Below are positions 24,283 to 33,321 of a stretch of DNA of 53,752 nucleotides, piece by piece; the stretch's first letter is position 1, and each line of letters starts with the position of its first letter. This stretch comes from Candidatus Nanoarchaeia archaeon (GTDB lineage Archaea; Nanobdellota; Nanobdellia; SCGC-AAA011-G17; JACPNG01). The notes under the pieces are model-generated. The model did not search any database, was not told where the DNA came from, and worked only from the letters and a program-made list of their open reading frames with translations. A program made the position numbers and the translations under genes. The stretch lies in assembly GCA_028714375.1 (NCBI GenBank), contig JAQTMK010000005.1, forward strand, positions 1-53,752. The letters are read 5' to 3'.

Positions 24283-26517
24283 ATGAGAAAAGAGGTATTT
24301 ATAATATTTCTATTAAATTTATCTTTAGTTAGTGCGCAGGAGGTTATGATTGGAGGAAAAAGTTATTCTTTGTTGTTTTTATCACCTTTAATTATATTGG
24401 CTATTGTTATGTTATTCTTATTTTTTAGATTTGTTTTTAAGATGTTTGGGAAGATTAAACTACCTAGTCTTAAAGGCAAAGAAATAAGACTATTCAGCAA
24501 GAAAAAAGAAGATACAAAGACAGAACTTGGATTAGGGTTAGACTTCAGGAAAGAGATCGAAGATTTTAAAGCAAAATGCGGGAAACTTGAAGTTAAGGAA
24601 GCATTTAATCAGTTTAACGGTTTGGTTAAAGATTACTTGGCTTTTAATTATAAACTTAATAAACAATTTACATTTGAAGAAATAGAACCTATTTTAGAGA
24701 AGAAAGGGAAAAAGTTTGTTTCTTTAATCCAGGATATTACAGATTTAAAATACAGCGGTAAAGCAGTAAATAGAGATAATCTTAATGAACTTGTTTTGAG
24801 GTTTAGTAAGTTAGTCGGAACAGAAAAAATAGAGAAACCTAAAAAAGAGGAAGTTAAAGTAAGTTTATTCAACAAAATTGATATTAAAGGATTTACAAAA
24901 CTTAAATTTTCTTTTAAAAATCTGCTTAAATCCAATAAAGAGAAATCCACTGTTTTTGATTTTAAGGTTGATGGGATTAACATTCAGGTTACAAGAAAAC
25001 ACAGCAAGTTTAATCCTTTTAGCTGGTATCACGATGTCAAAGATTATATGGAAAAAAGAGAGCAGCAGAAAAACCGGGACTTGGTTGAAAAATTAATAAG
25101 AAAAGGAAGAAATGTTGCAAGAAAAGACTGGAGAGAGGCAAACAGGATCTACAATAAGACGTTAGGGATTTATTATAAATTAAATACAGGAGAAGAGCAG
25201 AAAGTTGCTGGTGCTTTGATTGAACTGTATGGTGATGTTGAAAGAGCAAAATTAGATGAAGAAAGCAGGGAGATGGCAGAGGTTACTGAAAAAATACAGG
25301 GCATCTTAGAGACCCAAAAAATAATACACAAAGAACCTGAAAAAGAAATTATCAGACACAGCCATGATACATTTAAACATTTAAGAAAAAGTGTTTTAGG
25401 ATGGAAAGCAAAGGTTACCGAGAATGTGGATTCTTTCAAAAAGAATTTAGACAATAAGTTCAAACATGCTGAAACCAAAATAGACAAAGATGTTCATACA
25501 TTGCTTGTTAAATCTAAAGAAAACAATGAATTATTTGACCATAAAAGTATAAACAAAAAGATTAAAGAAATTAAAGTTAAGATTCCTGAAGAACATAAAA
25601 ACAAATTATTTACATTTAAAGAGGTTTCTAAGCCTGAAGTTCATAAACTATCTAAGAAATTATTTAGAAGAAGAGCCCACGAAGTTAAGAAGAGGGAGAT
25701 TGAACTGCCTGTTTTGACTCCTGAGAATCCGGTTTTAGGAAAAATAAAAAATATTAAAGAACATATTGAGGCTATTTCAAAGGAAGGTTCTATTGAATTA
25801 AAACTGAGAGAAAGAGAATTAATCAATGATATAAGGGCTTTACTGCATTTCCATAAAAAAAGACATCTTCACTATGATAATTTTACTGAAAAATACGGGC
25901 TGAGCGAGAATCTACAGATTGTTTATGATGATGTCCCAAAGTTTACTGAAAACAAAGCAAAAGTCAACGAACTATTATTGGAGAGACAGAAATTATTAAA
26001 TAAATTTAACAGGACACAGGTAGATGCAAAGAAAGATTATATTAAGCATTTACTTGCAAGAATAGATGATTATGAAAAAAGAAGAATGGATGTTATCAGA
26101 GCTGAGATTCAGAAACCTATTGTTAAAATTAATTCCAAGAACATTGGAGAATTAAGAAAACAGGAAGAGGACATTGTCAACAGATTAAGTTCTTTTGAGA
26201 AGAAAAAATTGGAAGACGTTAAGAAAAGCATAAAAGAAAATATTCTTGAGTTTAGCAAGGAAGAGTACAGAATTGGAAAACCTTTGTGGCAGGTTAATGC
26301 TGAAAAAGTCAAGAATCAGACTTCCCGACAGATTAAAGAATTAAGCAAACAGGAAAAGGCATTATTTGACAAACTAACTGATGTTAAAAACAATGTTCAA
26401 TTGCAGGAACCAAAATGGGAACAAAAAGTTGAGGAAATAAAAACCAAAACTTCCAAAAAGATTGGTTCTTTAAGCAAGGAGCAGGCTAAACTGTTCAAGA
26501 AGATGGGAAAGATATAG
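24283..26517 (+). CDS. Membrane-anchored long coiled-coil protein
   Basis: 744 residues. Two hydrophobic segments near the N-terminus (IIFLLNLSLVSA and SLLFLSPLIILAIVMLFLFF) precede a helical domain at about 85-190 (FNQFNGLVKDYLAFNYKLNKQFTFEEIEPIL). That domain resembles the cytoplasmic end of the 326-residue protein encoded 24 bp upstream. The remainder is an almost uninterrupted Lys/Glu-rich helix/coiled coil, including repeats such as QKVEEIKTKTSKKIGSLSKEQAKLFKK and EKVKNQTSRQIKELSKQEKALFDK. It probably forms a cytoplasmic rod attached to the membrane. No named family is recognised. Confidence 0.75.
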   Translation: MRKEVFIIFLLNLSLVSAQEVMIGGKSYSLLFLSPLIILAIVMLFLFFRFVFKMFGKIKLPSLKGKEIRLFSKKKEDTKTELGLGLDFRKEIEDFKAKCGKLEVKEAFNQFNGLVKDYLAFNYKLNKQFTFEEIEPILEKKGKKFVSLIQDITDLKYSGKAVNRDNLNELVLRFSKLVGTEKIEKPKKEEVKVSLFNKIDIKGFTKLKFSFKNLLKSNKEKSTVFDFKVDGINIQVTRKHSKFNPFSWYHDVKDYMEKREQQKNRDLVEKLIRKGRNVARKDWREANRIYNKTLGIYYKLNTGEEQKVAGALIELYGDVERAKLDEESREMAEVTEKIQGILETQKIIHKEPEKEIIRHSHDTFKHLRKSVLGWKAKVTENVDSFKKNLDNKFKHAETKIDKDVHTLLVKSKENNELFDHKSINKKIKEIKVKIPEEHKNKLFTFKEVSKPEVHKLSKKLFRRRAHEVKKREIELPVLTPENPVLGKIKNIKEHIEAISKEGSIELKLRERELINDIRALLHFHKKRHLHYDNFTEKYGLSENLQIVYDDVPKFTENKAKVNELLLERQKLLNKFNRTQVDAKKDYIKHLLARIDDYEKRRMDVIRAEIQKPIVKINSKNIGELRKQEEDIVNRLSSFEKKKLEDVKKSIKENILEFSKEEYRIGKPLWQVNAEKVKNQTSRQIKELSKQEKALFDKLTDVKNNVQLQEPKWEQKVEEIKTKTSKKIGSLSKEQAKLFKKMGKI

Positions 26518-26562
26518 TTTTCTATATAAATGTTTATAAGCTTTAAAGTATTTGTAAGCCTT

Positions 26563-27021
26563 ATGGGATGTACTGATCTTCCATTTCCATTAAATTCTGA
26601 AAATAGTGTAAGATCCTACCTGGATACTATTTACTCTTGTTTTAGGAAAGGGATTGAGGAAGAAAAACTAAACCAATTTGGGATGGAAAAAATTGAAGAT
26701 TTAAGCGGGTTGCTTAAGTATGCTATAGAGTTTATGAGTCCGGATCCATCAAATCCTTATAAACTAGACCAGTTGGTAGACCCCCCTCCAGGATTTGAAA
26801 GATTGCATATTCTACGATTTATAGATAGTTTAAAAAAATCAAAGAAGTTTAATAATATCTATCCTGAAGGTTTAGATATTGTAGCAAAACTTAAGTCTTT
26901 GTCAGACTCAATCTCTAAGTTTTATAATCTGGTTACAAGTGGAAATAGTTTAGACTCCAAATTTAAAAATGAATTAGATGATATTTCAAAAATTATCAAT
27001 GATGTTATTGCAAAATATTAA
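26563..27021 (+). CDS. Hypothetical soluble helical protein
   Basis: 152 residues from MGCTDLPFPLNSENSVRSYL. A start 33 nt upstream would place TTTATAAGC inside the coding region, whereas that sequence makes a good TATA box about 28 nt before the ATG at 26563. The product is predicted mostly helical, with a PPPGFERLHILRF segment in the middle. No signal peptide, motif or recognisable family. It ends 1 nt before the convergent stop of the primase gene. Confidence 0.6.
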   Translation: MGCTDLPFPLNSENSVRSYLDTIYSCFRKGIEEEKLNQFGMEKIEDLSGLLKYAIEFMSPDPSNPYKLDQLVDPPPGFERLHILRFIDSLKKSKKFNNIYPEGLDIVAKLKSLSDSISKFYNLVTSGNSLDSKFKNELDDISKIINDVIAKY

Positions 27022-27022
27022 T

Positions 27023-28303
27023 TTATTTTTTAATTTTAATAAATACATAATTAACAGGATTTTTTACTCTTCTGCACAAAGGATCATCACAATTAACACC
27101 CAGGTCTTTGTAGTAAGCTTCATTGCTGCAGTTTGGAGGCATAATGTTCTGATTTGTTTTTCTCTGCCAGGTAATCTGACTCCTGATATAACCTTCTCTT
27201 AAAGGTTCATAGTTTGATTCATTCCATTCCAACAATCTTTTTTCTATTTCATCCAAGGACCAGCCCATCTGTTTTAAGAAATTAATCAAAACAAAGACAG
27301 CTCTTTTTCTTCCGTCTTTTGGAATCCCTTTAAGCATCTGCTTGATACAGGGAGGGAAATAATCTTCCTTTATTGCTATTTTTGGAATTTCAAATTCTTT
27401 TATTTCCTTTATTTCCTGATTTACTGGCTGAAGCATTTTTGTTTTGTATTCTTTCTGGCTGTACTTGAATTCCATTGCCTGGATAATCAATGATTTGGCT
27501 TCACCAGGCTCAAAACTTGAGATGAATCCTACTTCGGGGTCAATGTTTTTTATCTGAGCGTTTTTTATTTTGAAATTTTTTGGATTATCAACAGGAATAC
27601 TGACTAAATTTGTTTTTTCATTTATAGAATAAGCACACCTATACAAATGTCTTGGGGATATCAAGACAGAATCAATACCAATAACTTCAAAAGGATCAAA
27701 TTTGTTTTCTTTTATCAATTCTTTTTCTGTTTTTCCAGTTGAGGTTTTTATTTCTTCCAAGGTGTTTATGCTTAAGATTGATTCTGACAAAGGTTTTCTT
27801 ATCATGCTTTTAAGATATTCTGAAATTGCACGAATACCTTCAGGAAATAATATCTTTGTTGGTTTATCATCAACAGATTCTGGAAAAGATTTTGATGAAA
27901 TCCCAATATGAAAACCAGAACCACCTGAAAACTTGGAATAAACATTTTTTATATCATGAAACTTTATTGCGTCCATCAAAAAAGAACCACATAATTTAGA
28001 GTATTCAATAAACTTAGTGTCAACATCCAAAATACAGTCCCATCCAATCCTTAAAGAGTCTAACTGTTTTTGATTCATACCTGGTTTTAGATCTAATGGG
28101 TTGCTCCAAGTTTCTTCTGAAATATGAAATGAAGTAGCTCCGTTTCTTGCCAATTCGGATACATCGGATTCGTACATCAACATGTCAGGTCTTTTTCCAA
28201 AACCGTTTGTTGAATACTGGACTCCTACTTCCTTGTTTTTAGCCTGAGCAACTATTTTTTTCTGAATATCTCTCCTAGAATAGTATGCAAGTATTGGATC
28301 CAT
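27023..28303 (-). CDS. priSL: Fused DNA primase PriS-PriL (small catalytic plus Fe-S large-subunit domain)
   Basis: A 426-residue single-chain archaeo-eukaryotic primase that makes primers for replication. The PriS part carries the metal-binding pair ILDVDTK (Asp93, Asp95), the nucleotide-binding SGGSGFHIG (126-134), and the third acidic residue in the D-x(5)-SPRHLYR region (Asp211 onward). After a linker rich in Lys/Glu (about 290-312), the C-terminal part contains four cysteines (319, 392, 405, 410) spaced as in the 4Fe-4S domain of PriL. Usual archaea encode these as two proteins. A TATA element (AATTATAAAG, minus strand, about 28329-28340) suggests a leaderless mRNA. Confidence 0.88.
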   Translation of the reverse strand: MDPILAYYSRRDIQKKIVAQAKNKEVGVQYSTNGFGKRPDMLMYESDVSELARNGATSFHISEETWSNPLDLKPGMNQKQLDSLRIGWDCILDVDTKFIEYSKLCGSFLMDAIKFHDIKNVYSKFSGGSGFHIGISSKSFPESVDDKPTKILFPEGIRAISEYLKSMIRKPLSESILSINTLEEIKTSTGKTEKELIKENKFDPFEVIGIDSVLISPRHLYRCAYSINEKTNLVSIPVDNPKNFKIKNAQIKNIDPEVGFISSFEPGEAKSLIIQAMEFKYSQKEYKTKMLQPVNQEIKEIKEFEIPKIAIKEDYFPPCIKQMLKGIPKDGRKRAVFVLINFLKQMGWSLDEIEKRLLEWNESNYEPLREGYIRSQITWQRKTNQNIMPPNCSNEAYYKDLGVNCDDPLCRRVKNPVNYVFIKIKK

Positions 28304-28358
28304 AGGATTAACTTGGTTGGTTTCTTTATAATTATTTTTGTTCTGCAGAATAGTAGAT

Positions 28359-28718
28359 TTATTCTATGCCCTGAATGTGAGATAACTGATGGTTTAACTC
28401 GTCCTCAAGTTCAAGAGCAACTTCTTTTGTTTCTTTTAACTGTTTTTCAATAAGCTCTTTTGCTTCATCAATGTTTTTTTCCATAAAAATATCAGAACCA
28501 ATGTTCATTATTACCTTTGATTTATCTTCTAATTTTCCCTTTACAAAAACCCCTGGGCCGATTGGAATCAGAGAGTCTTTTTTATCTGAATTTTTTATTT
28601 CATCCAAAGCATCCTTTAATATAGAAAGTTCAATAAACTGCTGTTCAATTATCTGGAGCTGTTGTTGCAGCTGCTGAATCTGGTAACTTATTTGTTGAAG
28701 ATTTATTTCTTCGCTCAT
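28359..28718 (-). CDS. pfdA: Prefoldin alpha subunit
   Basis: 119 residues with the prefoldin architecture: a long N-terminal helix (INLQQISYQIQQLQQQLQII), a central beta hairpin insert (LIPIGPGVFVKGKLEDKSKVIMNIGSDIFMEK) and a long C-terminal helix. PIGPGVFVKG and the double hairpin mark the alpha class. Prefoldin is a jellyfish-shaped hexamer that passes unfolded proteins to the thermosome. It overlaps the L14e gene by 4 nt, so it is the last cistron of the translation operon, in place of the cbf5 gene seen there in many archaea. Confidence 0.9.
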   Translation of the reverse strand: MSEEINLQQISYQIQQLQQQLQIIEQQFIELSILKDALDEIKNSDKKDSLIPIGPGVFVKGKLEDKSKVIMNIGSDIFMEKNIDEAKELIEKQLKETKEVALELEDELNHQLSHIQGIE

Positions 28719-29041
28719 TTTTTAGCAGCTTTAGGTTTTTTAACAGAGGTTTTTCTTTGTTTCAATGGTTTAGAAGTATTTTTCTTGGTTTTTCTTTTTA
28801 CTTCCCTTTCTTTTATTGGAATCCCTATCTCTGTCAAAGCTTTTTTAACTTCTGAAGTTGAAGCTCCTTTTTTTATCTTGGTGACCATATCAATAGGTTC
28901 AAGATGTTTAATATTACATTTTTTTCTTCTTACATTGCCGTCTACCAAGACCATTTTGTCGTTAACAACATCAACAATAATACAGTAGTGACCTGCATCT
29001 CTTCCGGCAATCTTGACACATAATCTTCCGACTTCAAACAT
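28715..29041 (-). CDS. rpl14e: Ribosomal protein L14e
   Basis: 108 residues of an archaeal/eukaryotic-specific large-subunit protein. The KOW/SH3-like core GRLCVKIAGRDAGHYCIIVDVV...VLVDGNVRRKKCNIKHLEPI is followed by a basic tail of about 30 residues (KTKKNTSKPLKQRKT) longer than usual in archaea. It overlaps L34e by 8 nt and prefoldin by 4 nt. Confidence 0.93.
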   Translation of the reverse strand: MFEVGRLCVKIAGRDAGHYCIIVDVVNDKMVLVDGNVRRKKCNIKHLEPIDMVTKIKKGASTSEVKKALTEIGIPIKEREVKRKTKKNTSKPLKQRKTSVKKPKAAKK

Positions 29042-29282
29042 TTTTACTCCTTACATCTCTTTTTATTTTTTCTCTTGAGCATCTTGCGCATAAAACTCCT
29101 CCATATAATCTTGAAGGTCTTTTTTTAGTTTTTGCTGTGTTTGCCTGTTTAGATGTTTTTGCATTTATAGTTCCTTTTAGTTTTTGCTTACAAACGCTAC
29201 ATCTAGGTTCTCTAGGTTTTACTCTTCTTATCTTAACCCTTACTCCTTTTGCAGTTTTAACCCTTATTTTTATTTTTCTCAT
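29034..29282 (-). CDS. rpl34e: Ribosomal protein L34e
   Basis: 82 residues with two zinc-ribbon knuckles, CSVC (Cys28, Cys31) and CARC (Cys65, Cys68), and the family stretch KTKKRPSRLYGGVLCARC. It is a 50S protein shared by archaea and eukaryotes. It lies 1 nt after the DUF106 stop, the conserved archaeal order except that cmk is missing between it and L14e. Confidence 0.95.
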   Translation of the reverse strand: MRKIKIRVKTAKGVRVKIRRVKPREPRCSVCKQKLKGTINAKTSKQANTAKTKKRPSRLYGGVLCARCSREKIKRDVRSKNV

Positions 29283-29283
29283 T

Positions 29284-29721
29284 TTATACTAACCTCATGA
29301 TTTTTCTTAATCCAAGACTGAAGATCATGGAAAAGATAATATATATCCATAACCAGCTTGTGATTCCTATGAAGCTTATTGGTGTTACTTCATAGACATT
29401 TCTTAACCATCCGAACATTATTATAATCGGGATGAATGTGAACAGCATTGGCTTGAAACTATGAAGCATGTACTTCATGTTTACATCCATTGCCTGCTTT
29501 TGTATCTCCATTAGTTTTTGAGTATCATTTTTAAACTTTTTCATTTCAAGCTGATGCTCTTTTAGCTTGTCTTTCAGCTCCTTCATCGCTTTTTGATTTG
29601 AAGTGTATTTGTATATGATTGTGATTATCAGGGTTAATATAAAACATAATACTATCAACCCACCCAGCGGATTCCATTGAATTAATTTTCCGAATATAGC
29701 ATTGAAAAAGCTATCAAGCAT
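29284..29721 (-). CDS. DUF106/EMC3-TMCO1 family membrane insertase (Oxa1 superfamily)
   Basis: 145 residues. One membrane helix (GGLIVLCFILTLIITIIY) is followed by a charged coiled coil (KAMKELKDKLKEHQLEMKKF...QKQAMDVNMKYML) and two further helices (MLFTFIPIIIMFGWL and TSWLWIYIIFSMIFSLGL). This three-helix-plus-coiled-coil plan is that of archaeal DUF106, related to YidC/Oxa1 and eukaryotic EMC3, which help insert membrane proteins. It sits directly after secY, 1 bp away, as in many archaea, though adk is missing. Confidence 0.9.
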   Translation of the reverse strand: MLDSFFNAIFGKLIQWNPLGGLIVLCFILTLIITIIYKYTSNQKAMKELKDKLKEHQLEMKKFKNDTQKLMEIQKQAMDVNMKYMLHSFKPMLFTFIPIIIMFGWLRNVYEVTPISFIGITSWLWIYIIFSMIFSLGLRKIMRLV

Positions 29722-31137
29722 TTATTTACCACCCATTATTTTTCTCATTGCAGGATTCATATCCATCATGTGCTGTTTTGCAATGTCTTCATACATTCTG
29801 TATAATATCATAACTGTAAGCAATATTCCGGTTCCTCTGCTTAGTGCACCCAATAAGTCTGCAGCTGATGCCAGGAATCCTATTGTTGCTCCACCCATTA
29901 TTGTCAATGGGAAGATATATCTTTTTAATAATTGTTCTATTACTCTTGGATCTCTTCTAAATCCTGGAATCTGTAATCCTGAATTCATAATCTGATCTGC
30001 CTGCGATCTTGCATCCATTCCAGATGTCTGAACCCAGAAAATTGAAAATAATATTGAACCGCCTATCATGAATAAACCATATGTTGCTGCATGGGCCAAT
30101 AAACTCCACTCGAAAGCACCGGTGTTGAATGCATCAAACACTCCCTGAACCAAGTTTGGTGAATTTATCCATGCAACAAATCCTGTTACTGGCTGACTTC
30201 CTGAAAATGTTCCTAATATTGGATGTCCCCATTTTTCCAAAAGTCCGGCCCATAACTGCATGTTTGCCATCAAGGCAGCGACTAAAATAACCGGGATATT
30301 TGAAGTATATAAGAAATGTAATGGCCATCTTATTCCATGCCCTCTTATTCTTCCGAATGACAATGGAATTTCTACTTTCATTGCCTGACCATATACTGAA
30401 ATTACAAATACAATTATTGTTGCAAGTATTGCACTTAATGCCAATCCTGCTCCCATTGGGTTCCCTGAAATCAATGAGTTAAGGAATACCCAGACTTGAC
30501 CTACTGGTGCTTGACCTGAACCAAATGCCCAGGTTCCTGCAGTAGACAAAGGAGAAAATGCTCTTACAAATATCTGAGATGCTACTCCTGCTGCAATGAA
30601 TAAACTTATTCCTGAACCAAGTCCCCACTTCTGTAATAAGTCATCCATAAACAATACTAATATTCCACCTATACACAACTGTGCAACTAATAATATCTGC
30701 ATCAAAACAAATTGTGAAGGTGCTAATGCTGGACTAGGAGCTAATCCTCCCATTAAAACATAAATCAATGCTTCAAAAAATATGAAAAAGATTGACAATA
30801 ATTTTTGTATACCCTGGAATCTTGCTCTTCCTTCTTTTGTTGAGGTATCTGCTTTCCACAATCCTGAACCTTTTAACAATTGCAGTACAATGGATGCTGT
30901 AACGATTGGACCAATACCCAAGGACATAATTGAACCAAAACTAGCACCTAAAATTATAGATAACTGCTCAAACTGAGACAACTGGTTTGCACCCAATCCA
31001 AATAATGGTATTGCTGAAAGAACAAAAAATGCTATAAGACAAATAGCAGTCCACTTTAATTTTTCCTTAAATGTCAACCTTCCTTCAGGTTTTTTTACTT
31101 CTGGGAATGCTGCTATTAAATTATCAATGAATGACAT
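29722..31137 (-). CDS. secY: Protein translocase subunit SecY
   Basis: 471 residues forming the channel of the Sec61/SecY translocon, with about ten membrane helices. Recognisable are the plug and first-helix region (LFGLGANQLSQFEQLSIILGA), IGPIVTASIVLQLLKGSG, the GSGISLFIAAGVASQIF helix and the cytoplasmic loop FGRIRGHGIRWPLHFLYTSN, which contacts the ribosome. It is coded between L15 and DUF106. The large set of secreted proteins in this window would pass through it. Confidence 0.96.
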   Translation of the reverse strand: MSFIDNLIAAFPEVKKPEGRLTFKEKLKWTAICLIAFFVLSAIPLFGLGANQLSQFEQLSIILGASFGSIMSLGIGPIVTASIVLQLLKGSGLWKADTSTKEGRARFQGIQKLLSIFFIFFEALIYVLMGGLAPSPALAPSQFVLMQILLVAQLCIGGILVLFMDDLLQKWGLGSGISLFIAAGVASQIFVRAFSPLSTAGTWAFGSGQAPVGQVWVFLNSLISGNPMGAGLALSAILATIIVFVISVYGQAMKVEIPLSFGRIRGHGIRWPLHFLYTSNIPVILVAALMANMQLWAGLLEKWGHPILGTFSGSQPVTGFVAWINSPNLVQGVFDAFNTGAFEWSLLAHAATYGLFMIGGSILFSIFWVQTSGMDARSQADQIMNSGLQIPGFRRDPRVIEQLLKRYIFPLTIMGGATIGFLASAADLLGALSRGTGILLTVMILYRMYEDIAKQHMMDMNPAMRKIMGGK

Positions 31138-31138
31138 C

Positions 31139-31573
31139 TTATTCTTCTACAGGTTCCTCTGTGATTATTTTTTCTGGAAGAATTACTTTTCCTCCATGTT
31201 TCTCTACTTTTTGAATTGCCTTTTCAGATGCTAAGTTAACAGTAATTATTACTTTTTTGGTAAGTTCACCTTTACCCAATAATTTATCATAGCCCATCTC
31301 AGTTAAATTTATTTCCTTTTTATCCATTCTTTCAATTTCTGAAATGTTTATGAATGTAATATCTTTTTTGTTTGGAACTACAAATCCGAATCTTCCAAAG
31401 TATTTTGTTCCGAATTCCTTAAACACAGATGGTTTTTTCTGGTCTGCTCTTTTTCCAGTTCCAGCCATACCTCTTCCACCTCTGTTACCTGCTCCTCTCC
31501 ATTTCTTAGCAGCTCCGTGGAAATGAGTTCTTCTACCATAACTTTTCCTGTGTTTTTTTGTTCTGTTTATCAT
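31139..31573 (-). CDS. rpl15: Ribosomal protein L15 (uL15)
   Basis: 144 residues with the glycine-rich RNA-binding N-terminus (RKSYGRRTHFHGAAKKWRGAGNRGG) and the archaeal-type core FGTKYFGRFGFVVP. It ends with an acidic EEPVEE tail. Overlaps L30 by 4 nt. Confidence 0.95.
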   Translation of the reverse strand: MINRTKKHRKSYGRRTHFHGAAKKWRGAGNRGGRGMAGTGKRADQKKPSVFKEFGTKYFGRFGFVVPNKKDITFINISEIERMDKKEINLTEMGYDKLLGKGELTKKVIITVNLASEKAIQKVEKHGGKVILPEKIITEEPVEE

Positions 31574-32043
31574 ATCATCCTCATTAATAATTCATTTATC
31601 TGATCTTTTCTGTAGCCTAAGACTCCGCCCTGCACAAAAGTTTTTTTAATCCCATTTCTGTCAAACCCTTTTGCAGGAGGGTTTAATCTGAAAAATGTTT
31701 TTATTCCTGCGATTTCCTTTAACTCTTTTTTGAAATCCATGAATGCTTTTACGAAATCATCTGAAGACATCTTTGTTTTTTCCTTGATATATTCTTCAGT
31801 TATTGGTTTGTTTCCAGGAAGTTTCCCTCTCTTTACCAATAATTGTTTCATAGTTTTATCATCAATCTCTCCCCAGGTGACATAGTCTTTTATTTTTTCT
31901 ATCATTCCGACCATGTTTGGAGTATTAGGAACAACAACACAAGTGTTAACTTTGTACAGACGAAGCATCTTCATAGTATCTTCTACTTGCTCTTTTGCTT
32001 TAAGTCCGCTTCTAATCCTTATGATTGCTATTCTCTTATTCAT
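31570..32043 (-). CDS. rpl30: Ribosomal protein L30 (uL30, archaeal long form)
   Basis: 157 residues, the long archaeal/eukaryotic L7-type version rather than the 60-residue bacterial form. It starts IAIIRIRSGLKAKEQVEDTM, contains RLYKVNTCVVVPNTPNMVGM and ends FVQGGVLGYRKDQINELL. Overlaps S5 by 8 nt. Confidence 0.94.
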   Translation of the reverse strand: MNKRIAIIRIRSGLKAKEQVEDTMKMLRLYKVNTCVVVPNTPNMVGMIEKIKDYVTWGEIDDKTMKQLLVKRGKLPGNKPITEEYIKEKTKMSSDDFVKAFMDFKKELKEIAGIKTFFRLNPPAKGFDRNGIKKTFVQGGVLGYRKDQINELLMRMI

Positions 32044-32782
32044 TTTTACCTTCTGTCATACCTGATTTCTTTTTGAATTCAGGACTTACTTTTTTGGTGT
32101 TTAATTGCTTTAAAGCAACAATCAATGCATCCATCAAGTTTAGTTTTGTTCTTGTCTGTCCAAATGTTTTTGAATATACATCCTTGAAACCTGCAAGTCT
32201 TAAAACTTTCTGACATTCTTTTTCTACCTTAAGATCTGCACCTTTTGGGGCAGGCATAAGTATGATTTTTGCACTACCAGATTTTCCTTCAACTGTGAAA
32301 GGAACTGAATGGGGGGTTTTACAACTACATTCCCATGAACCACATCCACGTTTGATTTTTATGATATTTAATTTTGCTTGTCTTACTGCTTTTTCCCTTG
32401 CTGGCACTGTTTCTTTGGATTTTCCTCTTCCAATTCCAACATAACCGTCTTTGTTACCAACTACAGCTAGTGCTCCAAATTTAGGTTTGTTTCCTTCTTT
32501 GGTTTTTTTCTGGGTTTGTCTCCAGATAGATCTTTTTCCTCCTCCGAACTTACCTTTGGATTGTCCAAATTCAATCAAATCAGATTCAAGATTTGGAAGT
32601 AAAGTATCAACTATTTCAGGCTCCAAGATTTTTAATCCTTTATCCAATATTTCGTCGATGTCGGTAATCTTCTGTGCTTTTACTTTTCTACCTATATCGG
32701 TTCTTGGATTCCATCCTTCTAATGAAGTCTTTCTTGTTTGAGCGTTTAATTCATTAATTTCTTCTTTGGTTTTTCTTTTCAT
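32036..32782 (-). CDS. rps5: Ribosomal protein S5 (uS5)
   Basis: 248 residues with the double-stranded RNA-binding motif (RQTQKKTKEGNKPKFGALAVVGNKDGYVGIG, glycine loop GRGKSKETVPAREKAV) and the archaeal insertion CGSWECSCKTPHSVPF. Its C-terminal extension (FKKKSGMTEGKNE) overlaps the L30 start. It lines the mRNA entry site of the 30S subunit. Confidence 0.95.
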   Translation of the reverse strand: MKRKTKEEINELNAQTRKTSLEGWNPRTDIGRKVKAQKITDIDEILDKGLKILEPEIVDTLLPNLESDLIEFGQSKGKFGGGKRSIWRQTQKKTKEGNKPKFGALAVVGNKDGYVGIGRGKSKETVPAREKAVRQAKLNIIKIKRGCGSWECSCKTPHSVPFTVEGKSGSAKIILMPAPKGADLKVEKECQKVLRLAGFKDVYSKTFGQTRTKLNLMDALIVALKQLNTKKVSPEFKKKSGMTEGKNE

Positions 32783-33321
32783 TTTCCTAGTATTTTCTTT
32801 TTAACCTCTTGAATATTTTTTTCAAACTGTTCTGGTGTCAAGTTTTCTTTTTTATATTTTCCGAACTGTACACCTTTTGCTTCTTTAATGTATTTTGAAA
32901 TATGTTTTCCTGAAATTCTGTCTTCAGATGGGAATGCCTCTTCACTGTGAGGAACTTCGAATCCTGAATCAACAAGTCCTTTCAAAGCTGCAAATAATTT
33001 TGATTTGTTTATTGGATTGTACATTCCAATATCAAATATACCGCTGGAAATTTCCTTTTCCTGAGCTTTTTTTCCTGCAAGCAATCCAAGCAAGTATGAT
33101 GCAGGGGTATTTGATCTTGAACCTTTGTATCCTAGCTTTATCAATTCCCTTGTTGTTAATGTAAGTAATACGTGATCTCCAACATCATCGTATTTTATGA
33201 ACTGAATCATCAAGTTTTTAGAGGATTTTCTAATTACAACTCTTATCTGTTCTGATTTAAGTGATTTCAACCTTTTATGATAATTGGTCTTATTCAGTTT
33301 TCTTCTTTTTAGTTGTGTCAT
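32779..33321 (-). CDS. rpl18: Ribosomal protein L18 (uL18)
   Basis: 180 residues, archaeal L18/L5e type that binds 5S rRNA. Landmarks are KTNYHKRLKSLKSEQIRVVI, GYKGSRSNTPASYLLGLLAG, SGIFDIGMYNP and the charged end with DRISGKHISKYIKEAK. Its start overlaps the L19e coding end by 32 nt. Confidence 0.94.
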   Translation of the reverse strand: MTQLKRRKLNKTNYHKRLKSLKSEQIRVVIRKSSKNLMIQFIKYDDVGDHVLLTLTTRELIKLGYKGSRSNTPASYLLGLLAGKKAQEKEISSGIFDIGMYNPINKSKLFAALKGLVDSGFEVPHSEEAFPSEDRISGKHISKYIKEAKGVQFGKYKKENLTPEQFEKNIQEVKKKILGK

